A stretch of 64,000 nucleotides of DNA from VXRJ01 sp965246995 (GCA_965246995.1 OZ252008.1:310001-374000), one strand, 5' to 3'. Shown: positions 32,970 to 41,863, counted from the stretch's first letter. Program-made: numbers and translations. The notes: generated from the letters alone by a model not told the origin.

Positions 32970-35279
32970 ATGTCGAATTTCTGCGGTCGTACTGTGGTTG
33001 CACTCGCGTTCGTGCTCCTTGCCCCCGGCGGCGTGGCCGCGCAGTCGGTGGAGGTGGCGAACGGGGTGACGTCGTTCGGACCGAACCGATCGCTCGTCGA
33101 CGATACCGAACCGCCCGCGAACGACCCTGACTACGGCGCGCTGGCGGACCGCCCGCGCGTCCGCGTGCCGCGTATCGACACCCCTCCCGAGATCGACGGC
33201 CGGCTGAATGACGAGGCGTGGCTCGAGGCGGCGCTCCTGACGGAGTTCGTGCAGCAGGCGCCCCTCGATGGCGTGCCCGCGACCGAGCGGACCGAGATCT
33301 ACATCGCCTACGACAGCGACCACATCTATTTCGGGTTCTACCTGCACTACGAGGATCCCAGCATCCTGCGTGCGAACCGCGTCGACCGCGACACGGCTTG
33401 GCAGGACGACCTGATGACCATCTACCTCGACACGTTCATGGATCAACAACGGTCCTACGACTTCGACCTCAACGCCTACAACGTGCAGGGCGACGGGGTC
33501 ATCAACGCGTCCAATCTCCGTGGCGGGCCGATCCCGGTCGCCGACCGGTCGTGGGAGGCGCTCTTCTATAGCGGCGCCGAGATCGTCGATGACGGCTACA
33601 CGGCAGAGATGGCGATCCCGTTCAAGAGCATCCGCTACCCGCAACAATCGCCCGGCGCGGAGCACCGCTGGGGCTTCCAGGTGGCGCGCGAGGTGAAGGG
33701 GAAGGACCAGGAGAACATCGTCTGGGCGCCGATGTCGCGTGACGTGCAGAGCTTCATGGCGCAGATGGGCGTGCTCGAAGGGATGACGGACCTGTCGACG
33801 AGCCGCAACCTCGAGATCCTCCCGACCTTCACCGCCATTCAGTACGGATCGCTCGACAGCGCGTCGGGGGACTGGGTGGGGCAGGGAGCCAACCCGGAGG
33901 GAGGCGTCAACGTCAAGTACGGCATCACGTCGAACCTGACCGCCGACTTCACGGCGAACCCCGACTTCTCGCAGATCGAATCGGACCAGGCGCAGATCGA
34001 CGTCAACCAGCGCTACCCGCTCTTCTTTCCGGAGCTGCGTCCCTTCTTTCTCGAGGGCCAGGACATCTTCGAGTTCACCTCGCCGGTGCAGTTGGTCCAC
34101 ACGCGAACCCTCGTCGACCCGAACGCTGGCGGGAAGCTGACTGGCAAGGTCGGGCGGACGACGATGGGGGTCCTGGTGGCGGACGACGAAGCGCCCGGCA
34201 AGCGGGATCCGTCGGATCCGGCATTCGGCCACAACGCGCAGTTCATGGTGGGGCGCGCGCGGTACGACCTGTACCGCGAGTCCCATATTGGCGTGATCGC
34301 GACCGACCGCGAATTCATGGACGGCTACAGCCGCGTCGGCGGCATCGACGGCCAGTTCCGTCTGGGTCAGGCAAGCCGGTTCAATTTCGTAGCCGTCCAG
34401 TCGCAGCACCGGAACGAGGAGGGCGTCGAGGGGAGCGGACCGATGCTGGGAGCGCTCTTCCAGTATGACGGCCGCAACCTGGTGGCGTCCGGCTACACGT
34501 CGCACATCTATCCCGGGTTCCACACCGACGTGGGGTTCGTCCGGCGCGTCGATCAGCGGGTGGTGGGGGCCGAGGTGGGCTACCGGTGGTGGCCGGAGCA
34601 CTGGATCATCAACTGGGGGCCGACCTTCGAGTACGAGCTGGGCTACAACCACGCGGCGGTGCGCGAGGACCAGATGACCGGGGGCGGGCTCGACTTCCAG
34701 TTCGCGCGCAACATCAGCCTGAGCGCCACCGGCAGTCGCGCGTTCGAACGGTACGGCGGTATCGGCTTCCGGCGGAACGACTACAACCTGCGCACGAACA
34801 TCAGCACCAACCGGCTGTTCGCGGTCGGCGGCGGCTTCGGCTGGGGCGACGAGATCTTCTACGACTTCGACAACCCGTACCTCGGGCGCGGATCGAACGC
34901 GCGGCTGTTCGCGACGGTCCGTCCCGACCCGCGGCTGTCGGCGCAGGTCAATGTCACCACCAGCCAGTTCACGGATATCCGGCCCGGTCCGAACGCCGGC
35001 GAGGTGTTCAACGTCAAGATCTTCCGCGCGCTCAGCACGTTCACCTTCACCGACCGCCTGCTTTTCCGGAACATCACCGAGTACAACTCGTTCCGCGGCA
35101 CGCTGGGGCTGAACCTCCTGGCGACCTACCGCATCAATGCCCTGACCGTCTTCTACGTCGGCTACGATGACCACTATCAGCAGGCGGACCTGATCGACGA
35201 CGAGCGCTATCCGTTCCGGATGCTGAAACGGAAGAACCGCGCGCTGTTCACCAAGCTGCAGGTGCTGTTCCGGTACTGA
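32970..35279 (+). CDS. DUF5916 protein with CBM9-like N-terminal domain
   Basis: A 769-residue exported protein. The signal peptide is followed by a CBM9-like domain (PEIDGRLNDEAWLEAALLTEF, RTEIYIAYDSDHIYFGFYL, IYLDTFMDQQRSYDFDLN) and a long DUF5916 region ending in amphipathic strands with a terminal aromatic (LQVLFRY), typical of an outer-membrane barrel. Family members are thought to bind or import glycans or other polymers, but this is unproven. It is divergent from the PQQ dehydrogenase, 157 bp apart. Confidence 0.83.
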   Translation: MSNFCGRTVVALAFVLLAPGGVAAQSVEVANGVTSFGPNRSLVDDTEPPANDPDYGALADRPRVRVPRIDTPPEIDGRLNDEAWLEAALLTEFVQQAPLDGVPATERTEIYIAYDSDHIYFGFYLHYEDPSILRANRVDRDTAWQDDLMTIYLDTFMDQQRSYDFDLNAYNVQGDGVINASNLRGGPIPVADRSWEALFYSGAEIVDDGYTAEMAIPFKSIRYPQQSPGAEHRWGFQVAREVKGKDQENIVWAPMSRDVQSFMAQMGVLEGMTDLSTSRNLEILPTFTAIQYGSLDSASGDWVGQGANPEGGVNVKYGITSNLTADFTANPDFSQIESDQAQIDVNQRYPLFFPELRPFFLEGQDIFEFTSPVQLVHTRTLVDPNAGGKLTGKVGRTTMGVLVADDEAPGKRDPSDPAFGHNAQFMVGRARYDLYRESHIGVIATDREFMDGYSRVGGIDGQFRLGQASRFNFVAVQSQHRNEEGVEGSGPMLGALFQYDGRNLVASGYTSHIYPGFHTDVGFVRRVDQRVVGAEVGYRWWPEHWIINWGPTFEYELGYNHAAVREDQMTGGGLDFQFARNISLSATGSRAFERYGGIGFRRNDYNLRTNISTNRLFAVGGGFGWGDEIFYDFDNPYLGRGSNARLFATVRPDPRLSAQVNVTTSQFTDIRPGPNAGEVFNVKIFRALSTFTFTDRLLFRNITEYNSFRGTLGLNLLATYRINALTVFYVGYDDHYQQADLIDDERYPFRMLKRKNRALFTKLQVLFRY

Positions 35280-35319
35280 CCCGTGGCGCGGCCGAGCGCG
35301 TGATGCAGCCAAGGAGTGG

Positions 35320-35754
35320 ATGATGGACGAGCAGAAGACGGTGCCGATCGAGAAACCGGCCGCGGAGTGGCAGGAGTTGCTGCCGCCCGATTCCTACCGG
35401 GTGCTGTTCCGGGAGGCGACCGAGCCGGCTGGCACGAGCGCGCTGAACCCCGAGAAGCGCGAGGGCACGTTCATCTGCGCGGCCTGCCATCTGCCGCTGT
35501 TCGAATCGTCCGCGAAGTACGAGAGCGGCACCGGCTGGCCCAGCTTCTTCGACACTATTCCGGGCCGCATCGACACGAAGATCGACTTCAAGCTGATCCT
35601 TCCCCGCACCGAGTACCACTGTGCCCGCTGCGGCGGCCACCAGGGCCATGTCTTCAGGGACGGCCCGCCCCCGACCGGGCAGCGCTATTGCAACAACGGG
35701 GTCGCGCTCCGCTTCGTTCCGGCCGGGCAAGCGCTGCCGCCGCTCCGAACCTGA
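35320..35754 (+). CDS. msrB: Peptide-methionine (R)-S-oxide reductase
   Basis: A 144-residue MsrB. It has the zinc-binding CAAC and CARC pairs, the conserved YESGTGWPSFF, the C-terminal HQGHVF and the catalytic Cys in QRYCNNGVALRF. It lacks a signal peptide, so it acts in the cytoplasm on oxidised methionine. MMDEQK has two in-frame ATGs, and AAGGAG is upstream. It is 40 bp after the DUF5916 gene on the same strand. Confidence 0.93.
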   Translation: MMDEQKTVPIEKPAAEWQELLPPDSYRVLFREATEPAGTSALNPEKREGTFICAACHLPLFESSAKYESGTGWPSFFDTIPGRIDTKIDFKLILPRTEYHCARCGGHQGHVFRDGPPPTGQRYCNNGVALRFVPAGQALPPLRT

Positions 35755-35808
35755 TCACTTCGGCTCGGTCCGGCGACCGGGCCAGTGGGTTGTAGTAGGT
35801 TGCACTTC

Positions 35809-35994
35809 ATGCAACCAAGGACGAAGCGACATGGCGACGACGGTCGGGAGGAGCGTTACGAGCAGGAGAAGGTTGAGGACCTGGACCGCTGGCAGCGCTA
35901 CATGGAATCTGGCGATGCGGTTTCGCACGAGACCGTCATGGCGTGGTTGGACGATCTGGCGGTCGAGGCCGACCGCCGCGCGCGCCGCCGGTGA
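35809..35994 (+). CDS. Antitoxin of a ParE-type module
   Basis: About 61 residues ending DLDRWQRYMESGDAVSHETVMAWLDDLAVEADRR, the C-terminal pattern of RHH/CopG-type antitoxins that precede ParE toxins. The first part (MQPRTKRHGDDGREERY) is short and charged. The reading frame could also open at 35785. It overlaps the toxin start by a GTGA, so it is a classical two-gene operon. The toxin that follows is truncated. Confidence 0.6.
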   Translation: MQPRTKRHGDDGREERYEQEKVEDLDRWQRYMESGDAVSHETVMAWLDDLAVEADRRARRR

Positions 35995-36164
35995 CAGTCC
36001 GCTGGCTTGCGCCCGCGTTGGATGACATCAGGCGTCTCTACGAGTTCCTGCTGGAGAGAGACCCGGCGGCGGCCGGATGTGCCGTGCGCGCGATTCGACT
36101 CGGATTGGCGAAGCTCGCCGTTAGCACGAGCGGGGGTTGGCGGAAACACACAGCGACATCATGA
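35991..36164 (+). pseudogene. ParE toxin, C-terminally truncated
   Basis: From GTG 35991 the frame encodes TVRWLAPALDDIRRLYEFL, the start of a ParE/RelE fold, through AAAGCAVRAIRLGLAKLA, then ends after SGGWRKHTATS, 57 residues in all. Full ParE proteins are about 90-100 residues with a conserved C-terminal beta-sheet carrying the active surface, which is missing. The remainder has been replaced by sequence leading into the PQQ propeller gene at 36173. The toxin is most likely inactive. Confidence 0.75.
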
Positions 36165-36172
36165 TGGGCTGG

Positions 36173-37444
36173 ATGAGGTTGAAGGGGATGGCCGCCGCCA
36201 TGCAGTGGGTGGTTTCGGCGGCGCTCGTGATAGTGGCCGGGCCGCTGGCGTGGGCCCAGGACTGGACCGGCTGGCGCGGACCGGGCCGCGACGGGATCAC
36301 GCCCGCCGGGCAGGCACTGGAGGTTTGGCCGGAGGCATTTGCCCGCGCCTGGCAGGTCCCCATTGGGGCCGGTTACTCCTCCCCGGTGGTGGCCGGCGAG
36401 CAGGTCTTCCTCCACAGCCGGCGCGGCGACACCGAGATCGTGACCGCCTTCGATCTGGCGAACGGCGCGAGCTTGTGGCAACAGGAGTACCCGGCACCTT
36501 ACGTCCAGAACACCATTGCCCCGGCTGAACTGCAGGGTCCGTTCGCGACGCCGGCGGTCGACGGCGGCCGCGTCTTCACCCTGGGCGCCGGGGGGATTCT
36601 GTCGAGTTGGGATGCGGGGTCCGGGTCCCTGTTGTGGCGGAACGACTACTCGGCGTCGGTGCGCGTGACGGATCTGTTCTGTGGCACCGCTGCCTCGCCG
36701 CTCGTGGCCGGTGGCACGCTCTTCGTGCAGATCGGGAGCGATGCCGCGGGGGGACGCGTGCTCGCCCTGGATCCGGTAACCGGTGATGAGATCTGGTCGT
36801 GGAACGGCGTGGGCCCTGGATATGCCTCGCCCATCGCCGTCGAGATCGCGGGCCGATCCCAAGTGGTGACGCTGACCGAATCGTCCCTCGTCGGGCTCGA
36901 CGCTGCGACCGGCGCGCTTCTCTGGAGCGCGGAGTTCACCGACGAGTGGCACGAGAACATCGTGACGCCGGTCTGGACCGGCACCCACCTGGTGGTCTCC
37001 GGTCCCCGCCAGGGAACCCACGCTATCGCGGTCCGGCGCCAGGGCGATGGCTGGCAGGCGGAGCACGCCTGGAGCAACGCCGGCGTGACGATGTACATGA
37101 GCTCGCCGGTGCTGGTCTCCGGGACGCTCTACGGGCATTCGTCGACCCGGAGCGGCCAGTTCGTGGCCCTCGACGCGGCGACGGGCGCCGTGCGGTGGGC
37201 GAGCGAAGGGCGCGAGGGCGAGCACGCCTCCGTGCTGGTCGCGGGGGACGATCTCCTCCTGCTGACCAGCGACGCCGAGCTGTTCGTGGCGGCGCCGGAC
37301 GCGGCGGCGTTTACGGTCGGGCGCCACTACGAAGTCGCGGACGGCGCCACGTGGGCGATGCCGGTTCCGCTGCCCGATGGCCTTCTCGTCCGCGATGCGA
37401 CCAGCCTTGCACGGCTTGTCCCGGCCGACCAACCGCCCGGCTGA
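36173..37444 (+). CDS. Secreted PQQ-like beta-propeller protein
   Basis: About 423 residues with signal peptide (MQWVVSAALVIVAGPLAWAQ) and propeller blades QDWTGWRGPGRDGI, TAFDLANGASLWQQEYP, ALDPVTGDEIWSWNGVG, LDAATGALLWSAEF and ALDAATGAVRWASEG. It is of the BamB/PQQ_2 type, like 25907 and 27283. The start is uncertain (36161, 36173, 36188 or 36200); 36173 was chosen because MRLKG supplies a basic n-region. It follows the broken ParE gene directly, which may have displaced its promoter. Confidence 0.78.
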   Translation: MRLKGMAAAMQWVVSAALVIVAGPLAWAQDWTGWRGPGRDGITPAGQALEVWPEAFARAWQVPIGAGYSSPVVAGEQVFLHSRRGDTEIVTAFDLANGASLWQQEYPAPYVQNTIAPAELQGPFATPAVDGGRVFTLGAGGILSSWDAGSGSLLWRNDYSASVRVTDLFCGTAASPLVAGGTLFVQIGSDAAGGRVLALDPVTGDEIWSWNGVGPGYASPIAVEIAGRSQVVTLTESSLVGLDAATGALLWSAEFTDEWHENIVTPVWTGTHLVVSGPRQGTHAIAVRRQGDGWQAEHAWSNAGVTMYMSSPVLVSGTLYGHSSTRSGQFVALDAATGAVRWASEGREGEHASVLVAGDDLLLLTSDAELFVAAPDAAAFTVGRHYEVADGATWAMPVPLPDGLLVRDATSLARLVPADQPPG

Positions 37445-37475
37445 ACGTTCGCGCCGCAGGCCGCCACAGCTACCC

Positions 37476-38033
37476 ATGACCACCAGCCGGCGCATCGCCC
37501 TGGGCTTCTGGCTGACCGCAACGGTTGGACTCAGCCTGCTCTACGTTGCGCGGCCCGAGCTCATCGAGCCGGCGAACCTTGTCGGCGCGCTCCGGCAGTC
37601 AGGGTCGTGGGTAATGGCCGGGTACGTCGTCGTGAGCCTGCTTCGTCCGGTGACCCTGATCCCGAGCACGGTGCTGATCATCGTCGGGACGCTGCTCTTT
37701 CCGGATCGCTACTGGACGGTGTTCGCGGTCTCGCTCGGCGGCATCGTCGCGTCGGCCGCCCTCATCTACTACTTCTTCGACTTCCTGGGCCTGGCCGAGC
37801 TGTTCGAGCGCCGGCACGCGGCCCGCGTCCGGTGGCTGGAGGAGCAGGTGCGCCGGCGCGGCTTCTGGATCGTCGCCGGCTGGTCCGTCTTCCCGTTCGT
37901 GCCGACCGACGCGATCTGCTACGTCGCCGGATCGCTCCGGATGCCGATCGGGAAGTTCCTGCTCGGGGTCACCGTCGGCGAGATCCCGGTCGTGGCGTTC
38001 TACGTCACGGGCGGGACGTGGCTGTTCGGGTGA
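37476..38033 (+). CDS. TVP38/TMEM64 (VTT domain) membrane protein
   Basis: A 185-residue integral membrane protein with VTT/SNARE-associated features: LVGALRQSGSWVMAGYVVV, PVTLIPSTVLIIVGTLLF, a YFFDFLGLAELFERRHA amphipathic loop and the FVPTDAICYVAGSLRMPIGKF motif that typifies the family. Function in bacteria is not established (scramblase-like in eukaryotes). Start at ATG 37476, preferred over a long upstream in-frame extension that overlaps the previous gene. Confidence 0.83.
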   Translation: MTTSRRIALGFWLTATVGLSLLYVARPELIEPANLVGALRQSGSWVMAGYVVVSLLRPVTLIPSTVLIIVGTLLFPDRYWTVFAVSLGGIVASAALIYYFFDFLGLAELFERRHAARVRWLEEQVRRRGFWIVAGWSVFPFVPTDAICYVAGSLRMPIGKFLLGVTVGEIPVVAFYVTGGTWLFG

Positions 38034-38053
38034 CGGCTACGGGATGATGACAG

Positions 38054-38980
38054 CTACGGCGAGACCGTGACCGCGACGTAGCCGTTCGTCCAGCAGCACT
38101 GATCGCCCGTGCTGCTGTCGACCGGATTGAAGTTGTCGGCCCGGACGCGCAGCAGGTACTCGCCCGATTCGCTGAACGTCGCGGTCGTTGTGGCCCGCCC
38201 GTCGGCATCCGGCAGGAGCGGCTGTTCGCCGAACGTCGCGAGCGCCGGCCCGCGGTGCGTGAACCACCGGGCGCCGCCCGTCACCGGCTCGCGCTCCGCA
38301 TCCGGGGCGATCCGGTCGGCAACCCAGACCGTCAGCGTAAGGGGCGTGCCGACCGTGGCGGTCATCCGCAGCGGGTTGGTGACGCTCCCCGGCGGGTTCT
38401 GGCCGCTCGCCCAGGCCGATGCCTCGCGCGCGTCGCCGGCGAGCGTCATCGGTCCCCACAGCTCCGGCCCGTCCTCCTGCAGCTTCAGCATTGGCAGCAG
38501 CGACCCCATCGCCATCGGGATGTAGTGCAGCCGGTAGGCCTCGACGCCGACGCGGCCCGGCACCGAGTGCGGTTCGTCGTAGCCGGGGGTTTGCAACGTC
38601 CAGACCACCCGCCCGTCGTCGCGTGCGAAGTCGCGCGGAATGGTCACCGTGAACACACCGGTATCGCGGCGCGGCGCGAACAGGGTCGGCTGCCGCCCGT
38701 CATACTCCGCCGGCTCGAGGAAATTGGCGGGTCCGTGCGGTATGTGCTGCAGCTCCTCCGTATTGCGGTTGAAGAAGCCGAACGACAGCGTGTAGCTTCC
38801 GTCCGGGTTCTCGTACCAACCCTCGAAGAAGGGCGACACGGTGAGCCCGGAGGTCACGCCGCCACGTTCGCGGGGAGCCGACGGCCATGCCCGGTCGATC
38901 GGCGGCTGCGCGGCGAGCGGCGCCACGCCGAACAGGATCACCGCGATCGCAAGGCCGGCGACGGGCCACATGCGCCGCAT
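38054..38980 (-). CDS. Exported beta-sandwich protein, unknown function
   Basis: A 308-residue protein with a signal peptide (LAIAVILFGVAPLAAQ), a beta-rich central part (GWYENPDGSYTLSFGFFNRN) and a C-terminal Ig/PKD-like segment (ATTTATFSESGEYLLRVRAD) ending with GDQCCWTNGYVAVTVSP. The CC pair is unusual. I recognise no family. It is separated from the neighbouring cytochrome gene by only 12 bp on the same strand, so the two are probably in one operon and may act on the same substrate. Confidence 0.65.
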   Translation of the reverse strand: MRRMWPVAGLAIAVILFGVAPLAAQPPIDRAWPSAPRERGGVTSGLTVSPFFEGWYENPDGSYTLSFGFFNRNTEELQHIPHGPANFLEPAEYDGRQPTLFAPRRDTGVFTVTIPRDFARDDGRVVWTLQTPGYDEPHSVPGRVGVEAYRLHYIPMAMGSLLPMLKLQEDGPELWGPMTLAGDAREASAWASGQNPPGSVTNPLRMTATVGTPLTLTVWVADRIAPDAEREPVTGGARWFTHRGPALATFGEQPLLPDADGRATTTATFSESGEYLLRVRADNFNPVDSSTGDQCCWTNGYVAVTVSP

Positions 38981-38992
38981 CGCTGCTGCTCC

Positions 38993-40321
38993 CTACCGTC
39001 CGCCGCCGTCGCCGACGCGCGTCTCCGCCTGCTTCGACTCCCGCTCCGCCTTGATCCGCTGGTAGCCTTCTTCATCGAGATGGGTCATCGCGATCCAGGC
39101 GTGGGACATCTCGTCGGTCGTGCGGCTGCCACGGTAGACCCACTGCTCCGGGTCCGGGTTGTTCGGATTGTCCGCGCTGTTGTCGTACCAGTGGGTCAGG
39201 ATCATGACCGATCCGGCCGGCATCAGCGGCGCCACGTCCTCGTCGTAGATGTGGCTGTGCTGCCACCAGGTGGTCCAGTCGGAGATCATGCTCACCACTT
39301 CCCGCTCCCCGGTGGAGGGGTGGAAGATCTCGAGCGACGCGCCGCGCAGCCGCAGGTGGCCGTGGGGCTGGAAGCTGTCGATCCGGACCGGGTGGTCGAA
39401 GGTGTGGAAGCCCTGCAGGATCTGAGAAGCGTGAGGCGGGATCGCCAGGTCACCCACCAGGTTGTAGCGGCCCAGGTCCTGGGCGTAGTCCGGCTCGTAG
39501 CCTTTCGGATGGAACCAGAAGGCGAGCTCCGTCACCTCGTTCTCCACCATTTCTCCCATCGGGTAGTAGTGGATGCTCCAGCGGACCAGCGAGTTCGCCG
39601 GCAGGAGGCGGCCGGCGCCCACCGGGACGATCTCGCCCAGCTTGCCGCTGGCGTACTCCGTGAACCGGCCCCGGCCCTGCTGTTCCAGCTCGCCGTTCGC
39701 GTTCCGGACGAAGAGGCTGGTGTTGGCGTGATGGACGACGTGGCGGCCCTGCGCCGACGGCTTGACTTCGATCGCCTGGATGTAGCGGTCCTCTTCGAGC
39801 GGGATCTCGACGAGTGGTTCCCACCATAGGTCCGACCCTTCGGCCGGGACGGTGTAGGGTTTCGCCGGCACCACCAGGTCGGGCTGGCCGTACTGTTCCG
39901 TGAGGCGCCATTCGCCCCGCGGAGGCCATTCGACCGGCGGCGGCATGTCCGCGGGATCACCCTCGACCATGCCGCCGTCTATCCAGGCGACAAGGGTTGC
40001 GATCTCCTCGACGGAGAGGCGCGGGTCGTACTGCAGCGCCTGGATGCCGACATCCCGGTCGTACTGGTAGGGTGGCATCTCGCGATTCGCCACCTTCTGC
40101 CGGATCGACCGGCCCCATGGCCGGATCTCGCTGTAGTTCATCAGCGACATCGGCCCGATCTCGCCCGGCCGGTGGCACACCTGGCAGTTCTCCTGCAGGA
40201 TCGGCGCCACGTGCTTCGTGAAGGTGACGGTGTTGTCCTGGGCGAACGCCGCCGCCGGGAGCGCCACGGCGACAGCGGTCGCCAGCATGCCGAGTCGCGC
40301 GTCGAATCTTGTCGTTCTCAT
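38993..40321 (-). CDS. c-type cytochrome with PHM-like copper monooxygenase domain
   Basis: A 442-residue exported protein. A signal peptide and one heme motif (NCQVCHRPGEIG) lead into an MPP-type cytochrome domain, then two domains resembling copper type II ascorbate-dependent monooxygenase (PHM): GRHVVHHANTSLF, VRWSIHYYPMGE and DSFQPHGHLRLRGASLEIF, with the last motif resembling the DFxxHxHLRG of the family, plus MILTHWYDNSADNPNNPDP. Several His pairs could be copper ligands. It is likely a heme-copper redox enzyme of unknown substrate. ATG 40321 opens the signal. Confidence 0.8.
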   Translation of the reverse strand: MRTTRFDARLGMLATAVAVALPAAAFAQDNTVTFTKHVAPILQENCQVCHRPGEIGPMSLMNYSEIRPWGRSIRQKVANREMPPYQYDRDVGIQALQYDPRLSVEEIATLVAWIDGGMVEGDPADMPPPVEWPPRGEWRLTEQYGQPDLVVPAKPYTVPAEGSDLWWEPLVEIPLEEDRYIQAIEVKPSAQGRHVVHHANTSLFVRNANGELEQQGRGRFTEYASGKLGEIVPVGAGRLLPANSLVRWSIHYYPMGEMVENEVTELAFWFHPKGYEPDYAQDLGRYNLVGDLAIPPHASQILQGFHTFDHPVRIDSFQPHGHLRLRGASLEIFHPSTGEREVVSMISDWTTWWQHSHIYDEDVAPLMPAGSVMILTHWYDNSADNPNNPDPEQWVYRGSRTTDEMSHAWIAMTHLDEEGYQRIKAERESKQAETRVGDGGGR

Positions 40322-40469
40322 CGTGTCGGCCTCCGCAAACAACGAGCCTGGAGGTCCATCGGGCTGGCCGTCAGCCGCCGCGATTCCAGTTCGCATCTTA
40401 TGGCACTCCCACGGCGAACCACAAACCCGCGGCGCGGGCTGTCACGCTTGGCGTCGGCGCCCGGATGCA

Positions 40470-41306
40470 TCACCGTTGCCGGGCCGGCACCCACGCGGTG
40501 GTGCGTCCCCCGATCGTCACGTGCTCGATCCGTTCGCCGCGCGTTGTGCGCACGTCGTCGCGCTTGCCCCAGCGCCGGTGGAACAGCCACGTGCGCGGAT
40601 AGAGCCCGTCGTCGGCGTTCGCCGCGACGGCGCGCTTGACGATGGCGCTGAGCCTGGCCCGCAATCGCCGTGCCTCCGCTTCGGTCAGCGCCGAGGCCCG
40701 CCGCCGGGGATCGATGCCGGCCTGAAACAGCGCTTCGTCCGCTATCCAGTTGCCCACCCCGGCCGCGAACGACTGATCGAGCAGCAGCGACTTGACGACG
40801 CCGCCGCGTTTCCGCAGCAGCTCGGAGAAACGCGCCGGCGACGGCATCGCGAGCAGCGGATCGAAGCCAAGCTTCGCAATCGGAGGCTCGTGCTCGGGAT
40901 CCTCACGCAACAGGATGCGCCCCAGCCGCCGCCCGTCGGTCATCGCGAGTTCCCCGCCGTCGTCGAGGCGCAGGCGTATCTTCACGAAACGCGGCGGCCA
41001 GACCGCCGGGTCTTCGCGGGGTCCCGATTTCAACTGCAGCGGGACCGACGCCGGCGCCTTGAACCCGCCGGCCATCCCGAAGTGGAAGAGGGGATGCGGC
41101 GGCGCGTCCAGTTCGAGCCACAACTGCTTCCCCCACCGCCGGGCCGCCACGACCCGTTTGGCTTCCAGGACACGGCGCCAGCGTCCCGGCGCGACGCCAT
41201 CGAACACGATCGGATCGTCGTCGCACCATACCCGCTCGATCCGCCGCCCGACCGTGATGGCTTCGGCCAGCTTGCGTCCCCGTTCGGCCTCCGGCAGCTC
41301 CGGCAT
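40470..41306 (-). CDS. Fpg/Nei-family DNA glycosylase lacking zinc ligands
   Basis: This 278-residue protein begins MPELPEAE, with Pro2 and Glu3 being the catalytic residues of Fpg/Nei, has a hairpin Lys in RRWGKQLWLEL, and the helix-two-turn-helix GVGNWIADEALFQAGI. The C-terminal zinc-finger region (RWGKRDDVRTTRG to GGRTTAWVPARQ) contains no Cys, so it is a zincless finger as in NEIL1 and plant FPG. It would remove oxidised bases. The 148-bp gap between it and the cytochrome gene at 38993-40321 holds no gene I can identify. Confidence 0.85.
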   Translation of the reverse strand: MPELPEAERGRKLAEAITVGRRIERVWCDDDPIVFDGVAPGRWRRVLEAKRVVAARRWGKQLWLELDAPPHPLFHFGMAGGFKAPASVPLQLKSGPREDPAVWPPRFVKIRLRLDDGGELAMTDGRRLGRILLREDPEHEPPIAKLGFDPLLAMPSPARFSELLRKRGGVVKSLLLDQSFAAGVGNWIADEALFQAGIDPRRRASALTEAEARRLRARLSAIVKRAVAANADDGLYPRTWLFHRRWGKRDDVRTTRGERIEHVTIGGRTTAWVPARQR

Positions 41307-41353
41307 ATTTCCTCCTGGCCCATGCGGATCCTAATCGGCATCGGCCGGTCAGT

Positions 41354-41370
41354 GGGCTCACCACGGACTG
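41354..41370. repeat. Inverted member of the CCGTGGTGA-type repeat
   Basis: GGGCTCACCACGGACTG is the reverse complement of CAGTCCGTGGTGAGCCC. It shares the core with the repeats at 7047, 14319 and 22571. It lies in the gap between the Fpg/Nei gene and the nucleotidyltransferase pair. Confidence 0.4.
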
Positions 41371-41407
41371 CTGACAGATACGGGGAGCGCCCGGCCGGGA
41401 AGGCGGC

Positions 41408-41863
41408 GTGCTAGATTCAGGGGGCGTGCAAACATCCGCCGCCACTCCCGCACCCCTCCTGAGACTCCAGGACTACAGCGACGCTGTAGTCGCCAAGGGG
41501 GCCCGGGAAGACATCTACCGAGCCATCGTCCGTGAGGTCCCTCGGCTATTCCACGCTCTGAGCCGCGACGAGCAGCACGCAGTGCTGATGGTCGCGCCGT
41601 CGTTGACCGGAACCCACTGGGATGCGCTGCTCGCCGCAACCGTCGAGCACCTCGCAACGTTGCACGGCCATCCCATTCCGATTTGGGTGAGCAAACCCGA
41701 GCGTTTTCTCGCGATCCCGTGGATCGTCTGCATGCTCCCGGAGGTGCGGAACGACTGTCTTGCCTATGCGCCAGCTGCCTTCATCCGGCACGGAGCACTG
41801 CCTGACCCCCTCGACCTCGATGAGCGCGGCGGAGAGCGACATGACTGGATCCCTGAACCCTGA
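41408..41863 (+). CDS. Conserved partner of nucleotidyltransferase (putative antitoxin)
   Basis: About 151 residues, alpha-helical: DYSDAVVAKGAREDIYRAIV, LFHALSRDEQHAVLMVAPSLTG, IWVSKPERFLAIPW and a C-terminal AYAPAAFIRHGALPDPLDL. There is no signal peptide and no known DUF that I recognise. It overlaps the nucleotidyltransferase gene by 22 bases. Two-gene organisation with a nucleotidyltransferase suggests a toxin-antitoxin module, with this as the partner. The GTG at 41408 was chosen because GGAAGG lies upstream; GTG 41426 is possible. Confidence 0.6.
   Translation: MLDSGGVQTSAATPAPLLRLQDYSDAVVAKGAREDIYRAIVREVPRLFHALSRDEQHAVLMVAPSLTGTHWDALLAATVEHLATLHGHPIPIWVSKPERFLAIPWIVCMLPEVRNDCLAYAPAAFIRHGALPDPLDLDERGGERHDWIPEP

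Noticed and set aside
32958..35312. 784-codon minus-strand frame
   Set aside because: Complement of the DUF5916 gene. Composition is Arg/Val/His-rich and no family is recognisable.
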